DNA of 64,000 bases from Mucilaginibacter sp. OK268 (GTDB taxonomy: Bacteria > Bacteroidota > Bacteroidia > Sphingobacteriales > Sphingobacteriaceae). Positions 1 through 7,936 of the stretch are shown piece by piece; position 1 is the stretch's first letter; each line of letters begins with the position of its first letter. Made by a program: the position numbers and the translations under genes. The notes beneath the pieces were generated by a model, which was not told where the DNA came from, searched no databases, and saw only the letters and a program-made list of their open reading frames with translations. Location: the NCBI RefSeq assembly GCF_900103125.1, contig NZ_FNJV01000003.1, positions 682,001 through 746,000 on the forward strand. The letters are read 5' to 3'.

Positions 1-360
1 GCCGTAAATGGTGCCACCTGTAGCGGTAATGCTCTGGCTAAAATCAAGCTGCAATTGTGAATTATCATTATGCACAGGCTGAAACAATATGGTACCATCG
101 GGCTGAAACACCTGTGAAAAAGTTTTTTGGTAATCGGGCAAAGTACCGCTCAGCGCCAGCTGCGGCTGGTAGTTTGATTTATAGGTGCGATATTCCCAGT
201 ATTTGGTTTCGCGTAAGGTAGCGGCCTGTTTGGCGGCTATAGAGTTTGCCTTGGCCATTTCAACCACCTGCTGCAGGGTTAGCCGCAGCGTATCGCTGTT
301 ACTGCGGCCAAATGCCCCTGCGCTCATGGTCAACAAACTTATGATGTATAAAATTTTCAT
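1..360 (-). CDS. TolC-family outer membrane efflux protein, N-terminal part (runs off the left edge)
   Basis: The reading frame starts at ATG 358-360 and stays open to the window edge (120 codons). It begins with a signal peptide (MKILYIISLLTMSAGAFG), followed by DTLRLTLQQVVEMAKANS, the usual first helix of TolC/OEP channel proteins. It lies 54 bp downstream of the HlyD-type adaptor on the same strand, as in tripartite efflux or ABC export operons in which adaptor and channel are co-transcribed. The outer membrane channel role is inferred from the N-terminus and the context. The pump gene is not in the window, so the substrate is unknown. Confidence 0.8.
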   Translation of the reverse strand, partial: MKILYIISLLTMSAGAFGRSNSDTLRLTLQQVVEMAKANSIAAKQAATLRETKYWEYRTYKSNYQPQLALSGTLPDYQKTFSQVFQPDGTILFQPVHNDNSQLQLDFSQSITATGGTIYG

Positions 361-373
361 TCTGTTATTCTAA

Positions 374-401
374 GCGTCGTTGCTTCGTGCCTCGCAATGA
401 C
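374..401. repeat. Half of a D-type GTCAT/ATGAC intergenic repeat
   Basis: The sequence gcttcgtgcctcgcaatgacg matches the right arm of the D-type elements at 32267-32346 and 61770-61850. The left arm is missing. It sits in the 54-bp gap between the adaptor and TolC genes. Confidence 0.6.
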
Positions 402-414
402 GTGTCTCTTTATC

Positions 415-1662
415 TTAATTATTTATCGTTATCTCCTGGGAGTTTTTATACTCGCTCATATCCGAAGTGATCACCACGTCGCCGGGTTTTACACCATCTT
501 TGATCTCCACGAAATCAAAATTGGTGAGACCGATGTGAACCGTCCTGCGCTCGGCCTTTGCACCATTGATCACAAAAATATCCTGGAGCGACGATCCCTT
601 AAATGCCGGACCGTTAGCCACCTGCATCACTTTGCTATGCGTTGCGGTTACCAAAAAAACATCCACTTTCATGTTGGGCCGCAGCAGCTTGCTAGAGCGG
701 TCGTCCAGCTGGATATCAAAAGAAATAATACTGTTTTGGATGGATGGCGATACGTTGCTAACATGCCCGCGCAGTTGGTTATCATTAAACCGGATGATGA
801 CCGGGATACCCGCGTGCAACTGATCAACCGAATTATCGGATATGCTGCCCTGTACCTTAAAGCTTCCCAAGTCCGCAATGCGGGCCAGCGTTTCGCCCTC
901 ATGTATATTGGCGCCTATGTTTTTGTTTACATAGGTAATAACCCCTTTGCGGGTGGCCACTATATTGGCCAGTTGCAGTTTGCGTTGCAGGGCCTTCAGA
1001 TCGCTTTCCTGTATGGCGGCGGCAATCTCCGCCTCTTTGATCTCGATCCTCATGGTTTGCTGCTTATTTTTGATCTCGTTCTCCAGTTGTTTTTTCTCCA
1101 GCTGGGCCACTTTCAGGTTAAGCTCAGCCTGTTCAATATTTTCGCGGGTACCACCTCCTGCTTTATACAGGCGTTTGGCATTTTCAACCGCATCGGCCAG
1201 GTTGCTGATGTGCAGTTGCTTGATATCATTGTTGGACTGGATATCATAAAAACTTTTACCCAGATCAAGCTTCAGTTTACTGATCTCGTTACGTTTTGAC
1301 TCCAGCTGAAAGTTGAGCTTGTCGTATTCCGTTTGGGTAGCGGTTTTATCAAGGGTGATAACGGATTGGCCCACATTCACCTTATTGCCGGCATCCATCA
1401 GCGCGTTTTTGATGGAGGCATTGATAGGACTGGTGATGATCTCTTCAAATTCGGGCAAAACTTCGCCGGTAGCGTTGATGGTATTTTCGATATTACCAAC
1501 CTGAACGGCGGATGCTGTAATTTGACTCCTGTTTATTGACGACTTGATGAATCCACGTAAAACCCAGATCAGCAGCGCCATAACAGTTATAACTGCCAGA
1601 CCTATGATCATACCCTTTCTACGTTTTTGTGTGGTTACTTCAAGGGCTATTTCCTTATCCAT
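415..1662 (-). CDS. HlyD/RND-type periplasmic adaptor (membrane fusion) protein
   Basis: This is the membrane fusion protein of a tripartite exporter, linking an inner-membrane pump to TolC. Residues 17-36 form one N-terminal membrane anchor after a basic cytoplasmic start (TQKRRKG). The rest shows a lipoyl/barrel-sandwich half, a long alpha-helical coiled-coil hairpin (roughly residues 115-240, rich in Lys, Glu and Gln), the second lipoyl half (GVITYVNKNIGANIHEGETL) and a beta-barrel/membrane-proximal end. An upstream in-frame ATG at 1690-1692 would add ten residues. ATG 1660-1662 (MDKEIALE) was chosen because it gives the normal short cytoplasmic start. The TolC gene follows directly. The overall shape resembles adaptors of Bacteroidota ABC exporters, but the pump partner is not visible. 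Confidence 0.85.
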   Translation of the reverse strand: MDKEIALEVTTQKRRKGMIIGLAVITVMALLIWVLRGFIKSSINRSQITASAVQVGNIENTINATGEVLPEFEEIITSPINASIKNALMDAGNKVNVGQSVITLDKTATQTEYDKLNFQLESKRNEISKLKLDLGKSFYDIQSNNDIKQLHISNLADAVENAKRLYKAGGGTRENIEQAELNLKVAQLEKKQLENEIKNKQQTMRIEIKEAEIAAAIQESDLKALQRKLQLANIVATRKGVITYVNKNIGANIHEGETLARIADLGSFKVQGSISDNSVDQLHAGIPVIIRFNDNQLRGHVSNVSPSIQNSIISFDIQLDDRSSKLLRPNMKVDVFLVTATHSKVMQVANGPAFKGSSLQDIFVINGAKAERRTVHIGLTNFDFVEIKDGVKPGDVVITSDMSEYKNSQEITINN

Positions 1663-1830
1663 TGTTATACATTTTTGGATAAGGATTTGCAAGAGCTATA
1701 CCAATATCAATATATTGACTATCAGCATATTATGAATTTTTAATTTTCAAAAAGTGATCGATTCCGGACATTTTTAATGATAATGGACAGATGGGGAGGT
1801 ACGGGGAGAGAGTTGGGAGATTGCTCTTTT

Positions 1831-1903
1831 GTCATCCTGAGGAACGAAGGATCTTCTTCGACATGCCTCACGAAGAAGATGCTTCACTCCGTTCAGCATG
1901 ACA
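1831..1903. repeat. Intergenic inverted repeat, type A
   Basis: It starts gtcatcctgaggaacgaag and ends ccgttcagcatgaca, so the tips are GTCAT/ATGAC. Copies lie at 27164-27236 and, degenerate, at 63834-63908. With B1 it fills most of the gene-free stretch 1663-2040, where no gene was found. Confidence 0.75.
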
Positions 1904-1933
1904 ATTTACTTTGTAGTTCGATAAAAACAAAAA

Positions 1934-2019
1934 TGTCATCTCGAACGAGGTACGAGGAGAGATCTTTTGCGCGGGATATGCTAATCGCAAAAGATTTCTC
2001 ACTATCGTTCGAAATGACA
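1934..2019. repeat. Intergenic inverted repeat, type B
   Basis: It starts gtcatctcgaacgaggtacg and ends cgttcgaaatgaca. An inner pair (atcttttgcg / cgcaaaagat) shows it folds into a long hairpin. Copies lie at 38759-38853 and 63725-63810. Confidence 0.75.
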
Positions 2020-2040
2020 GGGTGATAACTCCTACGAAAC

Positions 2041-2835
2041 TCAAAAATCCGAGTAAGCGGCGGGATACAGAAAAATAATATCCGCGTGCGATACATTGTT
2101 CTGATATTCGGGTTTGGCGACGAGGCTTTTCCAGTAAGCATCATTGCTAAAAGTTTCCCAGTGTTTGTCCCTGTCTGCTTTGTTGTTAAAAGTGGTCATG
2201 TACATGAGGTTGGGCATACGACTGCCCGCGATCACCTCCGAATAGAATACGGCATTAAAGCCCAGGCGTTTAAATAATCCTACCTCATCGCCTACATTAA
2301 ACATGCGTACTTTGTTAAAATTATACTTTTCGGTAGCACTTTCGTAGCTGCGCAGCTCGTAAACCCTATCGGCTTTGGCGCCTGTTAAATTGGGTACAGC
2401 CGGAGCGGGCATACCCGGGAAAGCCTGTAATACGATGGTTTCTATACGGGTATACGGCGCATCTTTATATTCGGCATTAATATAGTCGTCACCATCCGTT
2501 AGGTATTCGGTATCGCCTTGCAATTTTTTGTCGATCCCCATCAGTTTATCAAAAGTGGCAAATGGTGTAAAAACATAGATACGCATATCGGCGGTATCCT
2601 GCTTCACCGGTTTAAATACGCCTACGTTTTTTATACCCGCCCGGTGCATAGCCGGTACATAAGCATGCTCCAGGTAACGTTCAATCCTGCCTTCCTGTGC
2701 CGTCGTCTTGTAATGATATATTTTAAGCTGATAATAAAACCTTTTAGCTGCCATAGCCGAAGAAGCCGACAGGCCCAGCATAAAAAATAATATCAACGCA
2801 AACAGTGAATAGCGGGTTTGGTAAAATGATTTCAT
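2041..2835 (-). CDS. NIPSNAP-family protein, secreted
   Basis: The 264-residue protein has a signal peptide ending near AMA (about residue 29). Two similar ferredoxin-like domains follow: the first starts at FYYQLKIYHYKT, the second at DRVYELRSYESATEKYN. The second motif is typical of NIPSNAP proteins. Bacteroidota carry many exported NIPSNAP proteins near sugar-oxidation genes; their biochemical role is not established. The gene is on the same strand as the island that starts at 3344 but is separated from it by a terminator and a small membrane protein gene. The family assignment is firm, the function unknown. Confidence 0.75.
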   Translation of the reverse strand: MKSFYQTRYSLFALILFFMLGLSASSAMAAKRFYYQLKIYHYKTTAQEGRIERYLEHAYVPAMHRAGIKNVGVFKPVKQDTADMRIYVFTPFATFDKLMGIDKKLQGDTEYLTDGDDYINAEYKDAPYTRIETIVLQAFPGMPAPAVPNLTGAKADRVYELRSYESATEKYNFNKVRMFNVGDEVGLFKRLGFNAVFYSEVIAGSRMPNLMYMTTFNNKADRDKHWETFSNDAYWKSLVAKPEYQNNVSHADIIFLYPAAYSDF

Positions 2836-2942
2836 GAGTTTATTAAAATGGTAAAGATAGTTTCAAATCTGATAATTTTTTGTGTTTTTTCGATGGAGAT
2901 TGTCACAATTTTGAGGGCATTTATACCCTGATACCGCAAGCA

Positions 2943-3221
2943 CTATTTATTGACTTCCTTATCGGTTTCCTTGCGTTTTTTATAAAGTACACCTAATTGA
3001 ATACAGAGGTAACCCAAAAACAAAACTGCAGCCATTTCAAAAAAACCTGCCGCTCCATAAGTTACAGTTGTTGAACCACCGTATTTACCATATAACGTTC
3101 CACCGATAGAGCTTCGGGTAAAAAGTGAATAAATTCCCATCCCAATCAGTAAGACCATCGTGAAAATAAATACAAATCGTAGTTGTCTTTCTATTATCAA
3201 TGGTTTGCGCGCCTCTTTCAT
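2943..3221 (-). CDS. Small two-helix membrane protein, unknown
   Basis: This 92-residue protein is not recognised. Two hydrophobic stretches (about residues 14-34, FVFIFTMVLLIGMGIYSLF, and 57-76, FFEMAAVLFLGYLCIQLGVL) flank a Gly/Ser/Thr-rich loop, and both termini are basic (MKEARK; YKKRKETDKE). It is therefore probably an inner-membrane hairpin protein with both ends in the cytoplasm. It stands alone between a terminator and the NIPSNAP gene, and nothing in the context suggests a function. Confidence 0.6.
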   Translation of the reverse strand: MKEARKPLIIERQLRFVFIFTMVLLIGMGIYSLFTRSSIGGTLYGKYGGSTTVTYGAAGFFEMAAVLFLGYLCIQLGVLYKKRKETDKEVNK

Positions 3222-3282
3222 TATACCTAAGATAAGAGATTGATTTCGAATAGCTCTTGCAAAATCTATAGAAAATATGACA

Positions 3283-3317
3283 ACAAAAAAGCCTGTAAGC
3301 TTTTCGCTTACAGGCTT
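3283..3317 (-). terminator. Rho-independent terminator of the DUF1080 gene
   Basis: Read on the minus strand, GCCTGTAAGC and GCTTACAGGC form a perfect 10-bp stem (extended by AA/TT) with a short AAAA-type loop, followed by TTTTTTG. It lies about 27 bp past the stop codon at 3344. Confidence 0.85.
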
Positions 3318-3343
3318 TAATATTTCAAATCAGGTAAGCGATG

Positions 3344-4114
3344 TTACAACTCGCGTACCCAGATATTTCTGAAGCTAAGCGGTTCGCTTTTATCGCCGTG
3401 TGCCTGTAATTTAATTGGGGCGGCGCCGTGTTTTTTACCTTCGTAAGATGCTTTGCCAATGTATTGGGTTGGGCCCCACAGTTCAAAGTTATTTTCAACT
3501 AAAACTCCGTTAAAGAACACGGTAGCTTTGGCTGCTGATTTTAAAGAACCATCCTCGTTAAAAACAGGTGCGGTCCAAACTACATCGTATACGTTCCATT
3601 CACCTGGTTTGCGGCCAGGGTTGGCCAATGGGATAGCCTGTTTGTACAAGCTGCCTGCCATACCGTTAACATAAGTTTTGTTGTTGTATGAATCTAAAAC
3701 CTGTAGCTCATAACCTGCATCGCCCTTACCTAATGATGCCAGGAAGATACCGCTGTTACCGCGGGCCTGTCCTTCGCCAGTAATGCTAGCTGGTACGCGC
3801 CACTCAATATGTAACTGGTAATTGGTGAATTTTCTTTTGGTTTCGATATTGCCTTTGCTTTTATCTACGGTTAAAATACCGCCTTTAACCACCCATGTTG
3901 CCGGTGTTTGATCGGCAACAGAAACCCACTCGTCCTCATTTTTGCCATCAAATAAAACAATAGCGTCAGACGGGGCATTACCCAATACTTTTCCGGGAAC
4001 AACAACTTTGGGTATCGGTTCCCAGGTTTCGGTATCTTCTGGTTTTGCCTGCTGCGCGTTAGCTACAAAAAAGCTTCCTGCTAAAAGCGCTGTTAATACA
4101 ATTGGATATTTCAT
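3344..4114 (-). CDS. DUF1080 / 3-keto-disaccharide hydrolase-family protein, secreted
   Basis: The 256-residue protein has a signal peptide (to about residue 20, VANAQ). The LamG-like beta-sandwich of DUF1080 (PF06439) follows, with the motifs LFDGKNEDEWVS, NYQLHIEWRVP, NSGIFLASLG, YELQVLDSYNN, GEWNVYDVVW and LQAHGDKSEPLSFRNIWVREL (split here as LQAHGDKSEP and FRNIWVREL). Some members hydrolyse 3-keto-glycosides. That fits this gene's position at the end of a run with GMC and Gfo/Idh/MocA oxidoreductases and TIM-barrel isomerases. It is the only candidate for bond cleavage in the island. The role in 3-keto-sugar cleavage is inferred from family and context. Confidence 0.85.
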   Translation of the reverse strand: MKYPIVLTALLAGSFFVANAQQAKPEDTETWEPIPKVVVPGKVLGNAPSDAIVLFDGKNEDEWVSVADQTPATWVVKGGILTVDKSKGNIETKRKFTNYQLHIEWRVPASITGEGQARGNSGIFLASLGKGDAGYELQVLDSYNNKTYVNGMAGSLYKQAIPLANPGRKPGEWNVYDVVWTAPVFNEDGSLKSAAKATVFFNGVLVENNFELWGPTQYIGKASYEGKKHGAAPIKLQAHGDKSEPLSFRNIWVREL

Positions 4115-4140
4115 ATCAGTATTATAGTTGGTTTTTAAAT

Positions 4141-4255
4141 TAGAATCAAGAGTTAAGAGTCAAGAATCAAGACTTAAGAATAATAACAGGCCAATTTTTA
4201 CTTTAGACTACCTAATTTTTTCTTGATTCTTGGCTCTTGATTCTTGTCTCTCCTT
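4141..4255. repeat. Heptad-repeat inverted pair H1
   Basis: The left arm (4141-4183) reads as degenerate 7-mers AGAATCA AGAGTTA AGAGTCA AGAATCA AGACTTA. The right arm (4220-4250) is its reverse complement in the same 7-bp phase (TTCTTGA TTCTTGG CTCTTGA). The pair can fold into a long imperfect hairpin between two co-directional genes. The right arm touches the 3' end of the upstream gene. Confidence 0.7.
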
Positions 4256-5129
4256 ACACGTGTAGTGTATTTTTTAAGTACGACGCACTTTTGGTAATAC
4301 TCACATACGGATCGATATTGGTATAGTTTTCCTGCTCAACAATAAAGTGTTTAATGCCGGCAAGTTTCGCTTTACCTAAAATGGTTTTAAAATCAATGTC
4401 GCCGTTGCCAATTTCGGTATTCAGGTTGGCATTGGTTTTATCACGATCTTTAATGTGTACAAAAGTAAAACGGCCCGGGTGTTTCTGGAATATAGCTACC
4501 GGATCCTGGCCTGCACGAACTACCCAATAAAGGTCCATTTCCATATTCACCAGCTTAGGGTCGGTATTGTTCAGTACTACATCATAAAAAGTAGTATCGC
4601 CAACCGGATGCCATTCAAAATTATGATTGTGGTAACCCAGTTTTAAGCCTGATGCTTTGCAGATCTCGGCAATCTTATTCATCTTATCGGCAACAGCTTT
4701 ACAGTCGTCAACCGTTTTGATGAAATTGTGGTTCAACGAAGGGATAATGATATATGTTTGACCGATGGTGTTGGCTACTTCAATGTAAGCTTTCAGATCG
4801 TCGGTTTTACCTTCGCCAAAATACTGATCAAGACCGTAGTGGCCGCTTGGCGTGCTCAAGCCATTATCTTTTAACAGCTGACCAAAATCTTTACCCTGTA
4901 AACCCCAGTAACCGGTTTGCTGATTAAAGCCAAAGGTTTCTACTTCTTTGTAACCGGCTTTGGCAACCTGAGCTATTACCCCTTTTACATCTTTTGGCAG
5001 CTGATCGCGCAGGCTATATAATTGCAGCCCGACACCATTAGTGCTTTTGGCCGATAGTAAGTTTGGTTTTATCATCACACCTGCCGCAACTAATCCGGCT
5101 TGTGCTAAGAATGTTCTTCTGGTTGTCAT
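4254..5129 (-). CDS. Sugar phosphate isomerase/epimerase-type TIM barrel, exported
   Basis: The protein (291 aa) belongs to the xylose-isomerase-like TIM-barrel superfamily (AP endonuclease 2 fold). A Tat-like signal (TTRRTFLAQAGLVAAGVM) precedes the barrel. Visible strands and metal-site segments are VGLQLYSLRD, YKEVETFGF, GYHNHNFEW (His pair), NMEMDLYWVV, FTFVHIKDRD and HFIVEQENYT. Such enzymes isomerise or epimerise keto-sugars using a divalent metal. Export to the periplasm agrees with a pathway that starts with periplasmic oxidation by the GMC/subunit-3 enzymes. The exact substrate cannot be read from the sequence. It is one of five paralogues in the window. Confidence 0.85.
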   Translation of the reverse strand: MTTRRTFLAQAGLVAAGVMIKPNLLSAKSTNGVGLQLYSLRDQLPKDVKGVIAQVAKAGYKEVETFGFNQQTGYWGLQGKDFGQLLKDNGLSTPSGHYGLDQYFGEGKTDDLKAYIEVANTIGQTYIIIPSLNHNFIKTVDDCKAVADKMNKIAEICKASGLKLGYHNHNFEWHPVGDTTFYDVVLNNTDPKLVNMEMDLYWVVRAGQDPVAIFQKHPGRFTFVHIKDRDKTNANLNTEIGNGDIDFKTILGKAKLAGIKHFIVEQENYTNIDPYVSITKSASYLKNTLHV

Positions 5130-5180
5130 GTATAGTTATTTGGTTAATGTATTTATTAGAGCAGCTGCAAACCATAAGGT

Positions 5181-6074
5181 TTAAACATCGCAGATATGTA
5201 CCGCTTTACGTAAAGAAGCGATATGATCCGGCTGCTTCGGAATAAATTCCTGGGCTACAAAGCCTTTATGGCCTACGGCTACAATAGCTTTCATAATGGC
5301 AGGGTAATATAATTCCTGTGTATCATCAATCTCGTTACGACCAGGTACACCACCGGTATGATAATGCGCGATGTATTGATGATTGTCGCGGATGTTGCGG
5401 ATCACGTCGCCCTCATCTATCTGCATGTGGTATATATCATACAGGAGCTTAAAGTTTTCGGAACCTAATCTTTTGCAAAGTTCGGCACCCCATGATACAC
5501 GGTCGCATTGATAATCTTTATGATCAATCTTGCTGTTCAGCAGTTCCATCACCAGTACCACGTTGTGTTTCTCGGCAAGAGCCACTAAAGGCTTTAGGCC
5601 TTCCACACAATTGTTCCAGCCGGTTTCGTTATCCTTACCCCGACGGCTACCGCTAAAGCAGATGAGGTTTTTATAACCTGCAGCTGCCACCTTCGGTATC
5701 ATTTCCGAATAGTTTTTCTGTAACTGGGCATGAAACTGCTTGTCACCAAAACCATCGGTCAGGTTTATTTCGGCGCCGTTACACATGGATGAGTACAGAC
5801 CATACTTTTTCAGCGTAGGCCAGTCGGATGGGCCAACCAGGTCGATCCCCTTGATGCCGATATCTTTGGCAGCTGCACAAAGTTGCTCCACCGTTATATC
5901 ACCATAACACCAGCGGCAAACCGCATGGTTAATATTTCCTTTAAGCGTATCAGGTAACATTGGTTTATCTTGTTCGGTTGATGTAAATGAAGTAAGCACG
6001 CCCGATGCTGTGATGGCAGCGGTGCCTGCAAGCATGTTTTTGATAGCCGATCTCCGGTTTTGGTTTGATGCCAT
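5181..6074 (-). CDS. Hydroxypyruvate-isomerase-like TIM barrel, exported
   Basis: The protein (297 aa) has a Tat-type start (NQNRRSAIKNMLAGTAAITA). Its xylose-isomerase-like barrel is closest in style to the hydroxypyruvate isomerase (Hyi) group: VCRWCYGDITVEQLC, GIKGIDLVGPSDWPTLKKYG, VVLVMELLNSKIDH, LLYDIYHMQIDEGD, YIAHYHTGGVPGRNE and GFVAQEFIPK. The Glu, Asp, His and Glu residues expected for metal binding are present. It lies 4 bp from the permease gene at 6079, so the two are almost certainly co-transcribed. Real hydroxypyruvate activity is unlikely given the sugar-oxidation context; a keto-sugar substrate is inferred. Confidence 0.8.
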   Translation of the reverse strand: MASNQNRRSAIKNMLAGTAAITASGVLTSFTSTEQDKPMLPDTLKGNINHAVCRWCYGDITVEQLCAAAKDIGIKGIDLVGPSDWPTLKKYGLYSSMCNGAEINLTDGFGDKQFHAQLQKNYSEMIPKVAAAGYKNLICFSGSRRGKDNETGWNNCVEGLKPLVALAEKHNVVLVMELLNSKIDHKDYQCDRVSWGAELCKRLGSENFKLLYDIYHMQIDEGDVIRNIRDNHQYIAHYHTGGVPGRNEIDDTQELYYPAIMKAIVAVGHKGFVAQEFIPKQPDHIASLRKAVHICDV

Positions 6075-6078
6075 TGGT

Positions 6079-7326
6079 TTAGTTATTAGTTGCAGATTCG
6101 TTAATAGCTACGTTATCTTTTTGATCTTTAAAGAACAATACAAACAGGATAAATACTACGGCCGCGATACCGGCAGGTATCAGCCATATCATTTTCCAAT
6201 CGTGCCCGGCAGGGCTGTTATAACTGTCGGAAATTAATCCGGCAATATAAAACCCGATCAACATACCAACGCCATAGGTAGCCAGGGTTATCATACCCTG
6301 GGCAGCGCTTTTATATTGAATGCCGGCTTTTGAATCTGTATAGATCTGTCCGGAAACAAAGAAAAAATCATAACAAACGCCATGAAGCGCGATGCCTATA
6401 ATCAGCAGGAAGCTCAATTCGCCGGCGTTACCGTAAGCGAACATCGCATACCGAACAGCCCATGCCAGCATACCCACCAGGATCGTTTTTTTAAACCCGA
6501 ATTTCTTAAAGAAAATAGGCAAACAAAGCAAAAACAAGACTTCCGAAGCCTGACCAATGGTCATTTTTCCGGTAGGGTTATCAACCTTAATGTCGGCTAA
6601 AAATGCGCCTGCATTCTGGTAATAAAACGCTAATGGGATACATATCAGGATAGAAGCTACAAAGAATATGGCAAAATTCTTATCCTTTAACAATTTCAAG
6701 GCATCAAAGCCTAATAACTGACCAACGCTTATTTTTTCGCCTTTGGCTACCTTAGGCGGAGTATTTGGTAACGTGAAACTGAATAAACCTAAAACCAGGG
6801 AGGCAATTCCTGCCATCAGGAAGGTATTTTTTAAAAAGCCCTGTGCAATACCATTTTGAGAATCCCAGTGGAACAAATAGCTGATCAATATACCCGCCAA
6901 TATCCACCCTACGGTTCCCCAAACACGGATAGAAGAAAACTCTTTCTCCGGATCGGTCATCTGATTAAATGAAACGGAATTTACCAGCGCCAGCGTTGGC
7001 ATATACAGCACCATATACCCCAACACGTATGGATAAAATCCAGCTACATCCGGGGCCTTGTACATCTGGTACATTAATACAGCACCCAAGATATGCAGTA
7101 TACCTAATATTTTTTCGGCGTTAAAATACCTGTCGGCAATTAAGCCAATAATAAAAGGCGCGATAATAGCTCCCCATGATTGGGTTGAAAATACAGATCC
7201 GGCCTGAACGCCTGTGGCATGCAATGTTTTGTCTAAAAATGCGCCCAGTGTTACAAACCATGCTCCCCAAATAAAAAATTCGAGGAACATCATGGCAGAA
7301 AGTTTTACCCTGATTCCAGTGGTCAT
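6079..7326 (-). CDS. MFS permease, nucleoside:H+ symporter (NupG-like) family
   Basis: The 415-residue protein has about 12 membrane segments and the family start MFLEFFIWGAWFVTLGAFL. An NHS-type motif (FSTQSWGAIIAPFIIGLIAD) and the conserved SIRVWGTVGWI segment follow. NupG-like carriers of Bacteroidota are often found in sugar-oxidation clusters, so the cargo may be an oxidised sugar rather than a nucleoside; this is inference. The C-terminus (KDQKDNVAINES) is cytoplasmic. The gene overlaps nothing and is followed at 4 bp by the Hyi-like gene. Confidence 0.85.
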   Translation of the reverse strand: MTTGIRVKLSAMMFLEFFIWGAWFVTLGAFLDKTLHATGVQAGSVFSTQSWGAIIAPFIIGLIADRYFNAEKILGILHILGAVLMYQMYKAPDVAGFYPYVLGYMVLYMPTLALVNSVSFNQMTDPEKEFSSIRVWGTVGWILAGILISYLFHWDSQNGIAQGFLKNTFLMAGIASLVLGLFSFTLPNTPPKVAKGEKISVGQLLGFDALKLLKDKNFAIFFVASILICIPLAFYYQNAGAFLADIKVDNPTGKMTIGQASEVLFLLCLPIFFKKFGFKKTILVGMLAWAVRYAMFAYGNAGELSFLLIIGIALHGVCYDFFFVSGQIYTDSKAGIQYKSAAQGMITLATYGVGMLIGFYIAGLISDSYNSPAGHDWKMIWLIPAGIAAVVFILFVLFFKDQKDNVAINESATNN

Positions 7327-7354
7327 AGTTGTTTTTTAAGAAGATAAAATCAGG

Positions 7355-7795
7355 TTATTTTTTCAGAGACAAAACGTATTTAACCATTTCTTTGGCATCG
7401 TCTAATGATACGGTTGGGTGTGGTGTCATCGGGATATCTCCCCAGTTACCTTTACCACCGTCAATAACTTTTTTAGCCAGAGTTTCAATGTTGGTTTCGG
7501 TAGCCGGGTATTTAGCAGCCACATCCTGAAACGCAGGACCTATAATTTTGGTATCCACTTTATGGCAGGTATTGCAATCAGCTGCCGCTATTAAACTTTC
7601 GCCTTTAGCTGAGCCTGCTGATCCGCCTGCCGCTTCTGTACCTGTTTTTGCAACAACTGTATCAGCATTAGCATCAGCAGCTTTTGCGGTTTGGTTTGCC
7701 GCGCTGGTGCTGTCGCTACCACCTTTAGTTGATGAATTACTGCCACATGCTGTTACTACCGCGCTGATACAAAGAATAAAAAAAGCCTTTTTCAT
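7355..7795 (-). CDS. Cytochrome c lipoprotein (class I, single heme)
   Basis: The 146-residue protein has a lipobox at residues 14-17 (V-T-A-C, Cys17) and a Ser/Thr/Ala-rich linker to about residue 68. One heme site CNTCH lies at residues 74-78, and a probable axial Met is in IPMTPH (residue 123). The heme fold is small, like cytochrome c551. It should sit in the periplasm on a lipid anchor. Known FAD-dependent glucoside 3-dehydrogenases pass electrons to a cytochrome c subunit. With two GMC/subunit-3 pairs in the same gene run, this is the natural electron acceptor, though that is inferred from context. Confidence 0.85.
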   Translation of the reverse strand: MKKAFFILCISAVVTACGSNSSTKGGSDSTSAANQTAKAADANADTVVAKTGTEAAGGSAGSAKGESLIAAADCNTCHKVDTKIIGPAFQDVAAKYPATETNIETLAKKVIDGGKGNWGDIPMTPHPTVSLDDAKEMVKYVLSLKK

Positions 7796-7936
7796 GAGTG
7801 TTTTTTGTTTTTTTAATAATAACCTGACAGGGGCATATCTGTTTTAGCTTATTACTCCTGCCGGTTTACTTCTGTTTTTTTGGTTGTGATTAACTAGGGT
7901 GAAAAATACAATTTTTTATCATAATCAGTGTACTTT

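Noticed and set aside
397..1299. 300-codon plus-strand frame opposite the HlyD gene
   Set aside because: It mirrors the strongly supported adaptor gene on the minus strand and has no recognisable domain.
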